A stretch of DNA of 17,369 nt from CAZHMN01 sp964533705 (lineage in GTDB: Bacteria; Electryoneota; B3-LCP), in contig CAZHMN010000064.1 of the NCBI GenBank assembly GCA_964533705.1, positions 1 through 17,369 of the forward strand, read 5' to 3'. Positions 7,000 through 14,708 of this stretch are shown one piece after another (positions within the stretch are counted from its first letter, which is position 1; every line of letters begins with the position of its first letter). The notes beneath the pieces are model-generated. The model ran no database searches. It was not told where the DNA came from and saw nothing but the letters and a program-made list of their open reading frames with translations. The position numbers and the translations under genes were made by a program.

Positions 7000-7266
7000 T
7001 TAGGTGTCAGAGGTAACCTTTTCTTTTCCCTTTTTGGTTGACTCTGCCGGTTTCCCCTTCGTTTTACTGGATTCGTTCCAGGATTTATGCTTATAATCCG
7101 TTTCATAGAAACCACTACCTTTGAATATTATACCGCCGCCTGCGGATATCAGCCGGCGCACTTTGCCTCCACATTTGGGGCAAACGTGAAGCGGTTCGGC
7201 GGCCATACTCTGGAATTCTTCAAAGTTGAATCCGCATTCAGTACAATGATACTCATACGTTGGCAT
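7000..7266 (-). CDS. FmdB family zinc-ribbon protein
   Basis: A small 88-aa protein starting 'MPTYEYHCTECG', the standard FmdB (CxxC_CxxC_SSSS) opening. Two CxxC knuckles, C8/C11 and C29/C32, form the zinc ribbon. The family motif 'GGIIFKGSGFYETDY' follows. The C-terminal third is Lys/Ser/Thr-rich and probably disordered. The family is often annotated as a putative regulatory protein, but no general biochemical role is established. An AGGA stands just before the ATG. The gene sits 14 nt after the TPR gene and 6 nt before the CPBP protease gene. Confidence 0.93.
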   Translation of the reverse strand: MPTYEYHCTECGFNFEEFQSMAAEPLHVCPKCGGKVRRLISAGGGIIFKGSGFYETDYKHKSWNESSKTKGKPAESTKKGKEKVTSDT

Positions 7267-7280
7267 TTCCTGTGTATCCT

Positions 7281-9170
7281 TTATGTTTCCGGTATTTCCA
7301 ATTTTCTTATCCGTTTCCTCGCTTCTTCAACCTGAAGCGATTCGGGATAATCAATCAAGATCCTTTCGTAAACTTCCACGGCGCCCTTCGGATCGGCGAG
7401 GTCTTGCTCTAAGATCTCGCCTATTCGCAACAGGATTTCGGGAGCCCGCAGGCTGTTGGGGTAGCGATCCAATGACCTCGTAAGGCTCTCTATTGCCTCC
7501 TTGCTGCGTCCGGAAGTGCGCTGTAAATCAGCTATTCTTAAGAGTGCTCTTTCTGCCAGATCCTCGATTTTGGTTTCCCTCACAACACGAGTGTATAAAG
7601 TCTCTGCTTCAGCTTCGTTGCCGAGCTTTTGTTCCAGTTCAGCGTCTGCGAATGTCTTCAGAGTCGTTGAATCGTCCTTCCCGGCGCGCAACAAATTGAG
7701 CATGTCCAGAGCATCGTTGGTTAATCTGTCATCGGGGCTTCGCTGAGAGGCTTCCTTTAAGCGGTTTGCTGCTTCGTCGAACTCTCCAACGTAAAAATCT
7801 ACTTTCGCCGCGTTGACGAGAGCCTGTGATTGGAGTTTCTTGTCCGGGCCAAATCGGCCTTCGGCGACTTCCAGGTAAGTTTGGCGCGCTTCAGGCAGAT
7901 TGCGTTGCATGAAGTAAGTATCCCCGATCAACAGAGCGGCAGCTCCGCGATTGCGCATGCGGGGTAAGCGCTCCAGACCGTCCTTCAAAAGCTCACGCGC
8001 CGCTTCCGGCTGGTTGAGGTATCTTAACCTCAACTGCGCCTGGAGAAGCAACGCTTCCTGACCCTGGGAGGTGCGCAGGTTGCGGCTTCTTGTTATCAGG
8101 CTGTAGACGGAATCGGCGGGCAGGTAATTTTTGGCGATCTCTAAGGCCCGGGCTCTGGCGAGCAGGCCTCGCGGAGAAGCCGAAAGTTCAGGATGCGAAA
8201 CCGCAAGGTCGCCAAGCACTTTTAAGCTGAGGTCGGATTCCGCCTCGGTGTTCAAACTCTCGGCAAAAATCAGCATCCCCAGACCCGATCCGCCTCCCAA
8301 TTGATCGGCCAGTTTGACCTGTTCATAAGCTTTTTCCCACTGCCGGGTGCGGAAGTAAAGCGAGCCCAGCAATTCGATGGCGTGCAGCCGTATCGCTGGT
8401 TTGTCGAGGGCGGAATTGAGGCTCTGAATGATCTGTTCCTGGGTTGCTTCGTCTTCAGGCAGGGCTAAAATGGCACGCTTGATATTTTCAGCCTGTCTGG
8501 GTTGCACTTCCATGAGCAGCATCCATTCCTCGACGGCTCGCTCCACCTGCCCGCTCTGCGCCCAGTAATTGGCCAGAGATGCGGCCAGCAGTGAAGGATT
8601 GCCGGTGGCTTTTCTCGCCTTCCTGGCCATGTCTTCCAGGCCGTCGGGGTGGCGGATGTCGAGCATCGCTGAGAAGAGCCGGTAATAGGGACTGGCGCTG
8701 ATGTTCGGCAGGGCGTATAGAGCTTCCCACCTTTCCAAAGCTTCATCCCGCCGACCCATCCTTCCGCATAATCTGCCTCCATCCACGATGAGCCTTGCCA
8801 GTCTCTCACGCTCGGAGGCAGTCAGATCGGCCGGACGCGCTCGTTGCTCAAGATCGTTTTTTAACGAATCAACCCAGGCCAAGCCTCCTTCAAATTCTCC
8901 GGTGAGAATAAATCCGCGCAGTACGCCGTTGTAGAAAGCATCGTATTCGGGAAATTCATCGAATAGGTCGCGGTAGATGTTCAGTGCCTCCTGGTACTCA
9001 CCACGGTTTTCCAATTGGGCGGCTCTTCTCTGCATCGCACGGGTTTCCTTATCCATGGGTTTGTGCAGTTCCAGAGGCATGGAGGGAGGCAACTCAAAAA
9101 CCTGTGCACGAGCCATTCCGGCCCAAACAAGCAGAATCAATATGAAAATTGTGAACGGCTTAATTTTCAC
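7281..9170 (-). CDS. secreted tetratricopeptide-repeat protein (629 aa)
   Basis: The product has a signal peptide (K-I-K, then FTIFILILLVWAGMARA, cleavage likely before QVF). There is no lipobox Cys, so it is probably a soluble periplasmic protein. The mature part is helical TPR. A first repeat is at about residues 50-85 ('RGEYQEALNIYRDLFDEFPEY'), degenerate repeats fill the middle, and clear BamD/YbgF-like repeats end it ('GRSKEAIESLTRSLDRYPNS', 'DPKGAVEVYERILIDYPES'). It is likely a scaffold for protein contacts. The start codon is GTG at 9168-9170, inside the last codons of the DUF4175-like gene (11-nt overlap). No nearer ATG keeps the signal peptide. Co-translation suggests it partners the DUF4175-like protein. 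Confidence 0.88.
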   Translation of the reverse strand: MKIKPFTIFILILLVWAGMARAQVFELPPSMPLELHKPMDKETRAMQRRAAQLENRGEYQEALNIYRDLFDEFPEYDAFYNGVLRGFILTGEFEGGLAWVDSLKNDLEQRARPADLTASERERLARLIVDGGRLCGRMGRRDEALERWEALYALPNISASPYYRLFSAMLDIRHPDGLEDMARKARKATGNPSLLAASLANYWAQSGQVERAVEEWMLLMEVQPRQAENIKRAILALPEDEATQEQIIQSLNSALDKPAIRLHAIELLGSLYFRTRQWEKAYEQVKLADQLGGGSGLGMLIFAESLNTEAESDLSLKVLGDLAVSHPELSASPRGLLARARALEIAKNYLPADSVYSLITRSRNLRTSQGQEALLLQAQLRLRYLNQPEAARELLKDGLERLPRMRNRGAAALLIGDTYFMQRNLPEARQTYLEVAEGRFGPDKKLQSQALVNAAKVDFYVGEFDEAANRLKEASQRSPDDRLTNDALDMLNLLRAGKDDSTTLKTFADAELEQKLGNEAEAETLYTRVVRETKIEDLAERALLRIADLQRTSGRSKEAIESLTRSLDRYPNSLRAPEILLRIGEILEQDLADPKGAVEVYERILIDYPESLQVEEARKRIRKLEIPET

Positions 9171-12100
9171 GGGCCAGCGCCTCGAAGTAGTTTCGAATCA
9201 GTTGTTGATAATCCCGAGTATAACCCTCTTTCAGGGCTCGTAGCAGATTCTCCCGCGCCTCGTCCGGTGTGAGGCTTAAGTTCAATTCGTCCGGCGAAGC
9301 TTTCAAATAGGGTCCTTCAGCGGTGCGGGAGAGCCTCTTTTTGCGATATTCGCGTTCCCGGACCGATTTCTGCGCGTCCAATAGCCTCCTCAAGATGCGT
9401 TCCTGACGTTTCAGGGTTCGTTCGTCCACCTGACGGTTTTTAAGATCGTTGGCGGCCTCCTGCATCTCTTTGCCCAGTTCATCCAGACGCCCTAACATTT
9501 TGGAGACCTCCTGATTCGCCTGAGCCCAGCTTTCCATCTGCTGGCGCAGGGCTTCCTGTTGAGCGGCCAACCGGGACATGGCCGCCTGCTGCTCCAGCGA
9601 AAACCCTCCGGGGTTGGTTCCTCCGGGCAGTAAACTCATGGTGCCCTGATTGATCTGGCCCTGCTGACCGGCCATCTGCGATAACTGCTCCATCATCTCA
9701 GAGAAACCGGTGGATGATGACGACGAGGAAAGCTGATCCAGCGATTGACCGATCTCCATGACGGCTGAATTCAAACCCCCCATGGCGATCTGCTGCTGGC
9801 CGGTGACCGATCGAGGCGCTCGGGCGGTGTAGCCTGAGAGAGCCTGATCCATTCCCTGAAAGGCCCGGTTGATGGCCGCTCCAATCTGCGGTGTGATAAA
9901 ATAGCTCTGCTGCGATAGTTTGAAGAGATTCTCAGACGTTCTCTCAAGGTGGTTTTTCAATATCTGCTGTTCCTGCGCCAGTGAGCGAAACCGCGGGCTG
10001 GCTTTGTCGAGGTTATTGGATTTATCTAAAAGTTCCTCCTGTTGATAGGATAATGCCAGTAAATCGTGTGAGATTTTCTTCAGAGCTTCAGCAAGCTGCG
10101 ATTTGCTGGCGCCGATCATCTGTTCCTTGGCTTTTTTTATAGCTTCGGAAAGTTGCGCCAACCCGCTCTGAATTTGCGAACCTTTCTGTTGAGCCTGCCC
10201 CATTTCGCCCTGTTGCAGGTTTTGCGACATGGAGTTCATCTCTTTCGGGAACTGATTTTCCTCCAGCAGGTTTTCAGCTTCGGACATCGCCTCTTCCGGG
10301 TTGAAAGGCGATTCCTTCAGCATTTCCTGAGCTTCTTGAAATTCGCGCTCGAAGGCTTCCATCTCCCTCTGCAGTTCGGATTCTGCCTGAGCTTCCATCG
10401 GCTGCGGTCCGGTTTTGCTTGAATCTGCCAAAGCCTCGTTGATTTCCTGTTGTTTTTCCAGAAGCTCTTCGGCTCGTTTGGCCAGTTCGTCCAGCTTCAT
10501 CTCCATCTTGAGCTGTTTTAGGATGTTCAGCGTTTTTTCCATCTTCTCTAAGAATTCCTCCTGGTTCAGGCTGAACTCCTCGACCGCCCGGCGCAGCTCT
10601 TCGGGATCCTGTTTCTTCAGTGCTTCTTGTAGTTTTTGCATCGCTTTCATCAGCTCCGGCGTCATGACTTCCGAGAGCATTTGCTGGAGTTTCATGTACT
10701 TCTCCATCGTTTCCGAGGAGAGCAACTGGTTTTCCTCCATTTTCTGGATCATCTGCTCGAGGCGCTGGGCCATCTCCTGCGCCTGCTTGGCCATCTCTTC
10801 CTGGTTCTTGAGCATTTCCTCCACGTTCTTTTTGTCTTCCCAGGACAGATCGGGATTGCGCTTAAGCTCCTCCTGCAGCGCCTCCAATTCCTCCTTTAAT
10901 ATCTGCGAACGATCCAGCGTTTCACTGAAGCTTTCAACCTGGTCGCCGAAACCCTCTTCGATGCGGGCGAAGATCTCTTCCAGGGTCGGAAATCGCAATT
11001 TCTGAACCGCCGTCTCGACTCGTTTCGGGCCGGAAACCCGGTCGTTATCCCAGGCCGCCAGTTTGTATAAAATAAGGTCTCCGGGCAGTAAGTTAAGATC
11101 GTTTAAATCCCACAGGTAATCCGCCAGAGCGGTTCCATCTCCCAGATCTTCAAAGGGGATTTTTTCCCAGATGAAATCGCCGCCCTGGGTGGTGTCTTCG
11201 TGTCCTGCCTTGATTAACCGGTGCCCGAGTTTCATCAGTGATATAGCGAAGTCATCGCGCCCCCCGCCCTTAATGGGGATCAATAACGATTCGTTCAGCT
11301 CGGCTTCCGGCGGAGGATAAAAGATGCTGACGGCCGGCCATTCGTCCTGGATGGGCCAGAGGCTGTAGTCCACCGGTTCGGCATTGCGGATGCCGTCTTG
11401 ATCCTCGAAAATGATGTTATAGTGGCCGCTGTTTAAGAGTTTGAATTGCGCTGTCGCCCTGTCCCTCTGAAGTTCCATGTCGAGTTCCAGCGGTTCGTCG
11501 GGTTTATCATCTGAAAAAAGCAGCAACTTTGCCATTTCAAGCTGGCGGTCAGCCTGTACCGATACGTTGACCCTGCTGCCCTTTAGGGCGGACACGTCCC
11601 CGCGCTTGCCAATCGAAGAACCCGACGGCAATTTGCTGTAAGCCGGAGGAAACCAGCGCACCTCCAATTCCTTGATAAACGGCCGGGTTTTAACGGCTAT
11701 ATTGGCCGTATCGCTGTAAACGTCCTCCCAGAAAGCGTAAATTTGCAGGTTCTCCTGAGGATTCTCTATTGTATATTTTGCCAAACTGCTGCTGTCAAAC
11801 TCGACGTAAGTTTCCTTCGGGTCCAAACCCTCTTCGAGTACCCTTACGGTGACGCCTGGAGGCAGGTCTCCGTTTCCGATGATGGCAACGTTCAACGGTT
11901 CGCCGCGCACGACCATTTCTGGAGCCTCCGCAAGCATCAGAGAAAAAGGAGGTGGCAGGCGGAAATCCCTGCCGGGCTGGAGCACGCGTCCAATTGCCCC
12001 GCCGAGTGATCCCTGCAACGCTAAAAACGCCATAATCCATAAGCCGAATGACCAGAAAGCGTATTTGCGACCTTTCCGAACGGGTTCGCGGTCCAGCGCT

Positions 12101-12531
12101 CCTTCGAATGTGACGTCCTGGAGTTCTTCCGCGATGACCTTGAGGGCTAATTCAGCCAGTTCGGGTGAGGTCTTTTCGCTGCGCCGTTGCTCGTAAACCT
12201 GCAGAGCGTTGAGCAGCCGGTCATTGATCCCGGCGATGGAGTAACCCCAGGTCAGGGCTAGCTCCTCCGCCGGTTTCGGCTTGACTAAATGCAGGGCGAA
12301 TGGGTAAACTACCCAGAGGCCGAACGAAGACAAGGCACAGACCACAAAAACCGTGAACAACGGCAAGCGAACGCCGGGATTCAGGTGAAAAACCGCTTCC
12401 AGCAGACTGACCGACAGAAAGAGAGCCGCGCAGAAGCTCAGACTTCGCCATAAGCCTCCGGTCACTTTCAGGCCCAGTAACCTTCGGCGCAGTTCGTTCA
12501 ACCTGGTTTTTATCTGCTCATCCCAGCTCAT
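9160..12531 (-). CDS. DUF4175-like large membrane protein with long coiled coil (1123 aa)
   Basis: The largest complete gene here. Two membrane helices lie near residues 27-50 and 54-78, and a third near 150-175. A beta-rich stretch with probable Ig-like units follows, about 200-500 ('VVRGEPLNVAIIGNGDLPPGVTVRV'). From about 510 to 860 the sequence is a Met-, Gln-, Glu- and Lys-rich coiled coil ('EEMAKQAQEMAQRLEQMIQKM'). Then come a Ser run and a Gly/Gln linker near 935-985, and a basic C-terminus. The C-terminal patterns 'ERILRRLLDAQKSVRERE' and 'DYQQLIRNYFEAL' match my memory of DUF4175/TIGR02302-like proteins. The DUF4159 gene upstream and TPR gene downstream fit that assignment. Function is unknown; an envelope-spanning scaffold is a reasonable guess. 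A GGA precedes the ATG. Confidence 0.82.
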   Translation of the reverse strand: MSWDEQIKTRLNELRRRLLGLKVTGGLWRSLSFCAALFLSVSLLEAVFHLNPGVRLPLFTVFVVCALSSFGLWVVYPFALHLVKPKPAEELALTWGYSIAGINDRLLNALQVYEQRRSEKTSPELAELALKVIAEELQDVTFEGALDREPVRKGRKYAFWSFGLWIMAFLALQGSLGGAIGRVLQPGRDFRLPPPFSLMLAEAPEMVVRGEPLNVAIIGNGDLPPGVTVRVLEEGLDPKETYVEFDSSSLAKYTIENPQENLQIYAFWEDVYSDTANIAVKTRPFIKELEVRWFPPAYSKLPSGSSIGKRGDVSALKGSRVNVSVQADRQLEMAKLLLFSDDKPDEPLELDMELQRDRATAQFKLLNSGHYNIIFEDQDGIRNAEPVDYSLWPIQDEWPAVSIFYPPPEAELNESLLIPIKGGGRDDFAISLMKLGHRLIKAGHEDTTQGGDFIWEKIPFEDLGDGTALADYLWDLNDLNLLPGDLILYKLAAWDNDRVSGPKRVETAVQKLRFPTLEEIFARIEEGFGDQVESFSETLDRSQILKEELEALQEELKRNPDLSWEDKKNVEEMLKNQEEMAKQAQEMAQRLEQMIQKMEENQLLSSETMEKYMKLQQMLSEVMTPELMKAMQKLQEALKKQDPEELRRAVEEFSLNQEEFLEKMEKTLNILKQLKMEMKLDELAKRAEELLEKQQEINEALADSSKTGPQPMEAQAESELQREMEAFEREFQEAQEMLKESPFNPEEAMSEAENLLEENQFPKEMNSMSQNLQQGEMGQAQQKGSQIQSGLAQLSEAIKKAKEQMIGASKSQLAEALKKISHDLLALSYQQEELLDKSNNLDKASPRFRSLAQEQQILKNHLERTSENLFKLSQQSYFITPQIGAAINRAFQGMDQALSGYTARAPRSVTGQQQIAMGGLNSAVMEIGQSLDQLSSSSSSTGFSEMMEQLSQMAGQQGQINQGTMSLLPGGTNPGGFSLEQQAAMSRLAAQQEALRQQMESWAQANQEVSKMLGRLDELGKEMQEAANDLKNRQVDERTLKRQERILRRLLDAQKSVREREYRKKRLSRTAEGPYLKASPDELNLSLTPDEARENLLRALKEGYTRDYQQLIRNYFEALAREN

Positions 12532-12539
12532 TTTTCCGC

Positions 12540-12556
12540 TCGTGAGAGTCTTACGA
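12540..12556. repeat. 17-bp near-palindrome, second copy of a motif in the 586-686 element
   Basis: TCGTGAGAGTCTTACGA lies in the short gap between the DUF4159 and DUF4175-like genes. It matches 618-634 (TCGTGAGACTCTTACGA) at 16 of 17 positions; the only difference is the central base. The two arms pair with one G-T wobble. Its place just before the DUF4175-like start could affect translation, or it may be the remnant of an inserted repeat. Confidence 0.6.
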
Positions 12557-12574
12557 CTTATTCGCTATTCACCT

Positions 12575-13270
12575 CTAACTTGCTGATTCAAAACGGCGTA
12601 AGGCATAGACGATGATGTTAACTCCCATTTTCAAGGCCTGCAGCCGAACCTCCTCCGGATCCTTGTGCACGTCGGGATCTTCCCATCCGTCCCCCAGGTC
12701 GGATTCGTAGGTGTAGTAAACCACCAAGCGACCCTCGTAGAAAATCCCCAATCCCTGAGCCGGCTTGCCGTCGTGTTCGTGGATTTTGGGCGGGCCGTTG
12801 GGGAAATCGAAATGGCTGTGATAGATGGGGTGTGAATAGGGCAGTTCCTGCAATTCCGCCTCCGGAAAAACCTTTTTAATTTCCCGCCGAAAGTGCTGGT
12901 CTAACCCGTAATTATCGTCCACGTGCAGAAAGCCGCCTGACGTCAAATGACGCCTCAGATTGGCGGCATCCTCCTTCGAGAATGTGATACGGCCGTGACC
13001 GGTCATATACAGGTAAGGATAGTTGAAAATCGCCCTGTCGGACGGTGCCACGACGACCTCCCTGGCCGCCGTGGGAATACCCGTTTCTTGCTGCAGGAAT
13101 TTGAGCAGATTGGGCAGCGAGGACGGATCGCTGTACCAGTCCCCTCCGCCGTCGTACTTCAACCGTCCGATGGTGAAGAGGTCTCCAGCTGCGATCTCCT
13201 GCGATTCAGCCGGTGACCAGCAGAAGGCGCAGAAGAGAAACAGAAGGGATATTTGATAAAGTCTTCGCAT
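12575..13270 (-). CDS. secreted DUF4159 domain protein
   Basis: From the ATG at 13268-13270 the protein begins MRRLYQISLLFLFCAFCWSP, a typical signal peptide with cleavage near AES-QE. A longer frame back to a GTG at 13312 would put a non-signal segment in front and overlap the DUF456 gene by 38 nt, so the shorter start was chosen. The mature part is a single DUF4159 domain, recognised by 'FTIGRLKYDGGGDWYSDPSS', 'YLYMTGHGRITF', 'LRRHLTSGGFLHVDDNYG', 'LPYSHPIYHSHFDFPNG' and 'RLVVYYTYESDLGDGWED'. The family has a predicted amidotransferase/Rossmann-like fold and commonly sits near MoxR, DUF58 and Bat genes. No enzymatic activity is established. It is followed by the DUF4175-like gene, a usual partner. 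Confidence 0.9.
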   Translation of the reverse strand: MRRLYQISLLFLFCAFCWSPAESQEIAAGDLFTIGRLKYDGGGDWYSDPSSLPNLLKFLQQETGIPTAAREVVVAPSDRAIFNYPYLYMTGHGRITFSKEDAANLRRHLTSGGFLHVDDNYGLDQHFRREIKKVFPEAELQELPYSHPIYHSHFDFPNGPPKIHEHDGKPAQGLGIFYEGRLVVYYTYESDLGDGWEDPDVHKDPEEVRLQALKMGVNIIVYALRRFESAS

Positions 13271-13274
13271 GAGA

Positions 13275-13772
13275 TTAAGCCATAATGACGATAACCGCCA
13301 TGATAATCGCACCAGTCGTCTTGATGACGAGCGCGCCGCCGCGGCCGATCAGGGCGCCTTTACCCGATTTGACGACCTCCCGAGAGGATTTCCCCGAAAG
13401 CATTTCGTAAATCACAGCGCCAAGGAACGCACCCGCCAGCGCTCCGATCAGCGATCCGATAATGGGGAAAATGCCAGTGCCCCAGATGCCGCCCAGGATG
13501 GCACCCGCGACCGCCGCCCATGAGGCTTTTTTACCGGTGCCCATCTTTTCTGCCAGCTTGACCGCTAAGAGAAATTCGATGCCTTCCAGCAGGATGGCGA
13601 TGAGTGCCATAACGCCCAGAACCGAGGGCGTGACCTCGGTGAAACCCGTCGCCCAGCCGTAGATGGTGCTGGCGATTAGAATCACCCAGGTGCCCGGCGC
13701 CCCCAGCGACGTTAATAGCACGCCCGCAGCCAGCACCAGGTAGAAGACGATATGGCCGATGGCGCTTATCAT
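13275..13772 (-). CDS. DUF456 family membrane protein
   Basis: A 165-aa hydrophobic protein with about four to five membrane segments. It has the Gly/Ala-rich pattern of DUF456: 'GAPGTWVILIASTIYGW' near residue 25, 'LEGIEFLLAVKLAEKMG' near 65, and 'GAILGGIWGTGIFPIIGSLIGALAGAFLGAVIYE' motifs split over 89-123, then 'SGKGALIGR'. The glycine zippers suggest tight helix packing. Molecular role unknown. It is the first gene of the seven-gene operon; a candidate promoter lies about 50 nt upstream. The GAGGG before the ATG is very close (1-2 nt), so initiation may be weak or the true start slightly different. It ends 4 nt before the preferred DUF4159 start. Confidence 0.88.
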   Translation of the reverse strand: MISAIGHIVFYLVLAAGVLLTSLGAPGTWVILIASTIYGWATGFTEVTPSVLGVMALIAILLEGIEFLLAVKLAEKMGTGKKASWAAVAGAILGGIWGTGIFPIIGSLIGALAGAFLGAVIYEMLSGKSSREVVKSGKGALIGRGGALVIKTTGAIIMAVIVIMA

Positions 13773-13823
13773 GCCCTCAGGGAGTTAGACGGATTATTCA
13801 TCTATGTAGTTCCAAAACATATA

Positions 13824-13852
13824 AATTTAGCTTATAGATTTCCCAAATGCAA
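13824..13852 (-). promoter_or_regulatory. candidate promoter of the DUF456-to-SpoIID operon
   Basis: On the minus strand: -35-like TTGCAT (13847-13852), a 17-nt spacer, and -10-like TAAATT (13824-13829). The predicted start site near 13817 leaves a leader of about 45 nt. The same two hexamers with the same 17-nt spacing occur upstream of the plus-strand secreted-protein gene (14641-14669). Confidence 0.6.
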
Positions 13853-13893
13853 GGAAAACTTATTGACAACAGCAAAACCCCAAATTATTTGAA

Positions 13894-13921
13894 TAAAAAA
13901 AATCCGCCGAACGGCGGATTT
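13894..13921 (-). terminator. intrinsic terminator of the HU-family gene
   Basis: The hairpin AAATCCGCCG-AA-CGGCGGATTT (13900-13921) has a 10-bp, GC-rich stem. On the minus strand it is followed at once by eight T (the A-run at 13895-13902 overlaps the stem foot). It lies about 48 nt after the HU stop. The plus strand has a much weaker T-run, so it works mainly for HU. Confidence 0.9.
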
Positions 13922-13968
13922 ATCTATGCGGGTGACATCAAAGTTTGAGGACGTTTTCGCCCCCAGCC

Positions 13969-14271
13969 TCATAAGGGTCGTTTCAGAGCGGTTTTCAGGA
14001 GCTTACCCGGCTTAAAATGCGTCTTGCGCCGCGGAGGGACGTAGATCTCCTCGTTGGTCTTGGGATTGCGGGCTTTCGGTTTGGCTTTGGTCTTCTTGAC
14101 TTCGAAGACGCCGAAATCGCGGATTTCTATCCGGCATTCCGGATCCGCCGCAGCCATGATCTCACGGAGCACCGTGAAGACAGAATCGACCGTACGGGCT
14201 ATTTCCTTCGGTTCCTTTCCGATTTTTTCAGCGGTGCGTTCAATGACGTCTTTTTTTATGAAGGTCTTCAT
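13969..14271 (-). CDS. HU/IHF-family DNA-binding protein
   Basis: A 100-aa nucleoid protein that bends or coats DNA as a dimer. The fold is clear: N-terminal helices 'FIKKDVIERTAEKIGKEPKE', then the beta saddle 'RIEIRDFGVFEVKKTKAKP'. The DNA-contacting arm signature is 'ARNPKTNEEIYVPPRRK', and the end is 'THFKPGKLLKTAL'. The usual Pro at the arm tip is represented by R-N-P. The ATG at 14269-14271 is preferred because GGGAG lies 5 nt before it; the GTG two codons upstream (14277) would overlap that ribosome site. It is monocistronic, with its own promoter region and a strong terminator. Whether it is HU or a specific IHF subunit cannot be told from sequence alone. Confidence 0.94.
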   Translation of the reverse strand: MKTFIKKDVIERTAEKIGKEPKEIARTVDSVFTVLREIMAAADPECRIEIRDFGVFEVKKTKAKPKARNPKTNEEIYVPPRRKTHFKPGKLLKTALKRPL

Positions 14272-14315
14272 GGCCACTCCCGATTAAGCTCCTGCCGGTT
14301 TTCTGTCGGATGGAA

Positions 14316-14321
14316 ATTATA
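14316..14321 (-). promoter_or_regulatory. perfect TATAAT, alternative -10 box for the HU gene
   Basis: The minus strand reads TATAAT 45 nt before the HU ATG. The best -35 at 16-nt spacing (CTGTAA) matches TTGACA at only 3 of 6 positions, so this may be a second or proximal promoter. Confidence 0.4.
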
Positions 14322-14365
14322 TTTCAAAATCCTTGTTTTACAGAGGTATCCTCAAATCTTTCCTA

Positions 14366-14393
14366 AATTTAATCGCTGAAAAACAAAAAGCAA
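14366..14393 (-). promoter_or_regulatory. candidate distal promoter of the HU gene (TTGCTT-N16-TAAATT)
   Basis: On the minus strand TTGCTT (14388-14393) and TAAATT (14366-14371) are separated by 16 nt. The hexamers nearly repeat those of the DUF456 operon and of the secreted-protein gene. A start near 14359 would give a leader of about 88 nt. Confidence 0.5.
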
Positions 14394-14640
14394 GGATTTT
14401 TTTAATTTTTCGTTAGTCTTCTCAGAAATTTCTGTTTTCGCGGTAGGATAGAAGAGGGGGTGCAAGATATATTTGACCTTTGCGTGGATATAGATCGAGA
14501 GGTGGCCATCTTGACTGCCCGGTTGCTTTCTAAGAAAACGAATGACTCTGTATGTCAGATTGTCATCAAACCGTCCCCAGCATTCCCAATTATTCTTATT
14601 CTCCGTTCCACCCAATCCCGAATACGCTCCGAATTCTCCC

Positions 14641-14669
14641 TTGCATTTCGGCTATAAATTTGCTAAATT
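14641..14669 (+). promoter_or_regulatory. candidate promoter of the secreted C25-like protein gene
   Basis: TTGCAT (14641-14646), a 17-nt spacer, then TAAATT (14664-14669), 39 nt before the ATG. The bases around the boxes also agree with the DUF456 promoter candidate (TTGCATTT at the -35, CTATAA within the spacer, GCTAAATT at the -10). Confidence 0.6.
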
Positions 14670-14708
14670 ATCGAGGAACCCCCATATCCAAATTTCAATG
14701 GCAGCATC

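Larger units (their letters stand above)
14278..14708. other. intergenic region between divergent HU and secreted-protein genes
   Basis: A 431-nt space. It holds the two HU promoter candidates (14316-14393), a perfect 12-bp palindrome CAGAAATTTCTG (14423-14434) and the plus-strand promoter candidate at 14641-14669. Between about 14440 and 14640 I see no convincing gene, tRNA or hairpin terminator. Confidence 0.6.

Noticed and set aside
10415..11005. 196-aa plus-strand Ser/Phe-rich frame
   Set aside because: It is the antisense of the Glu/Lys/Met-rich coiled coil of the DUF4175-like gene; Ser/Phe richness follows from that composition.
13271..13312. Longer DUF4159 start at the GTG 13312
   Set aside because: It would overlap DUF456 and put 14 residues before an obvious signal peptide; the ATG at 13270 is better.
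14352..14615. 87-aa minus-strand frame in the HU upstream region
   Set aside because: No family resemblance and no convincing ribosome site; it overlaps the HU promoter candidates and an AT-rich noncoding stretch.
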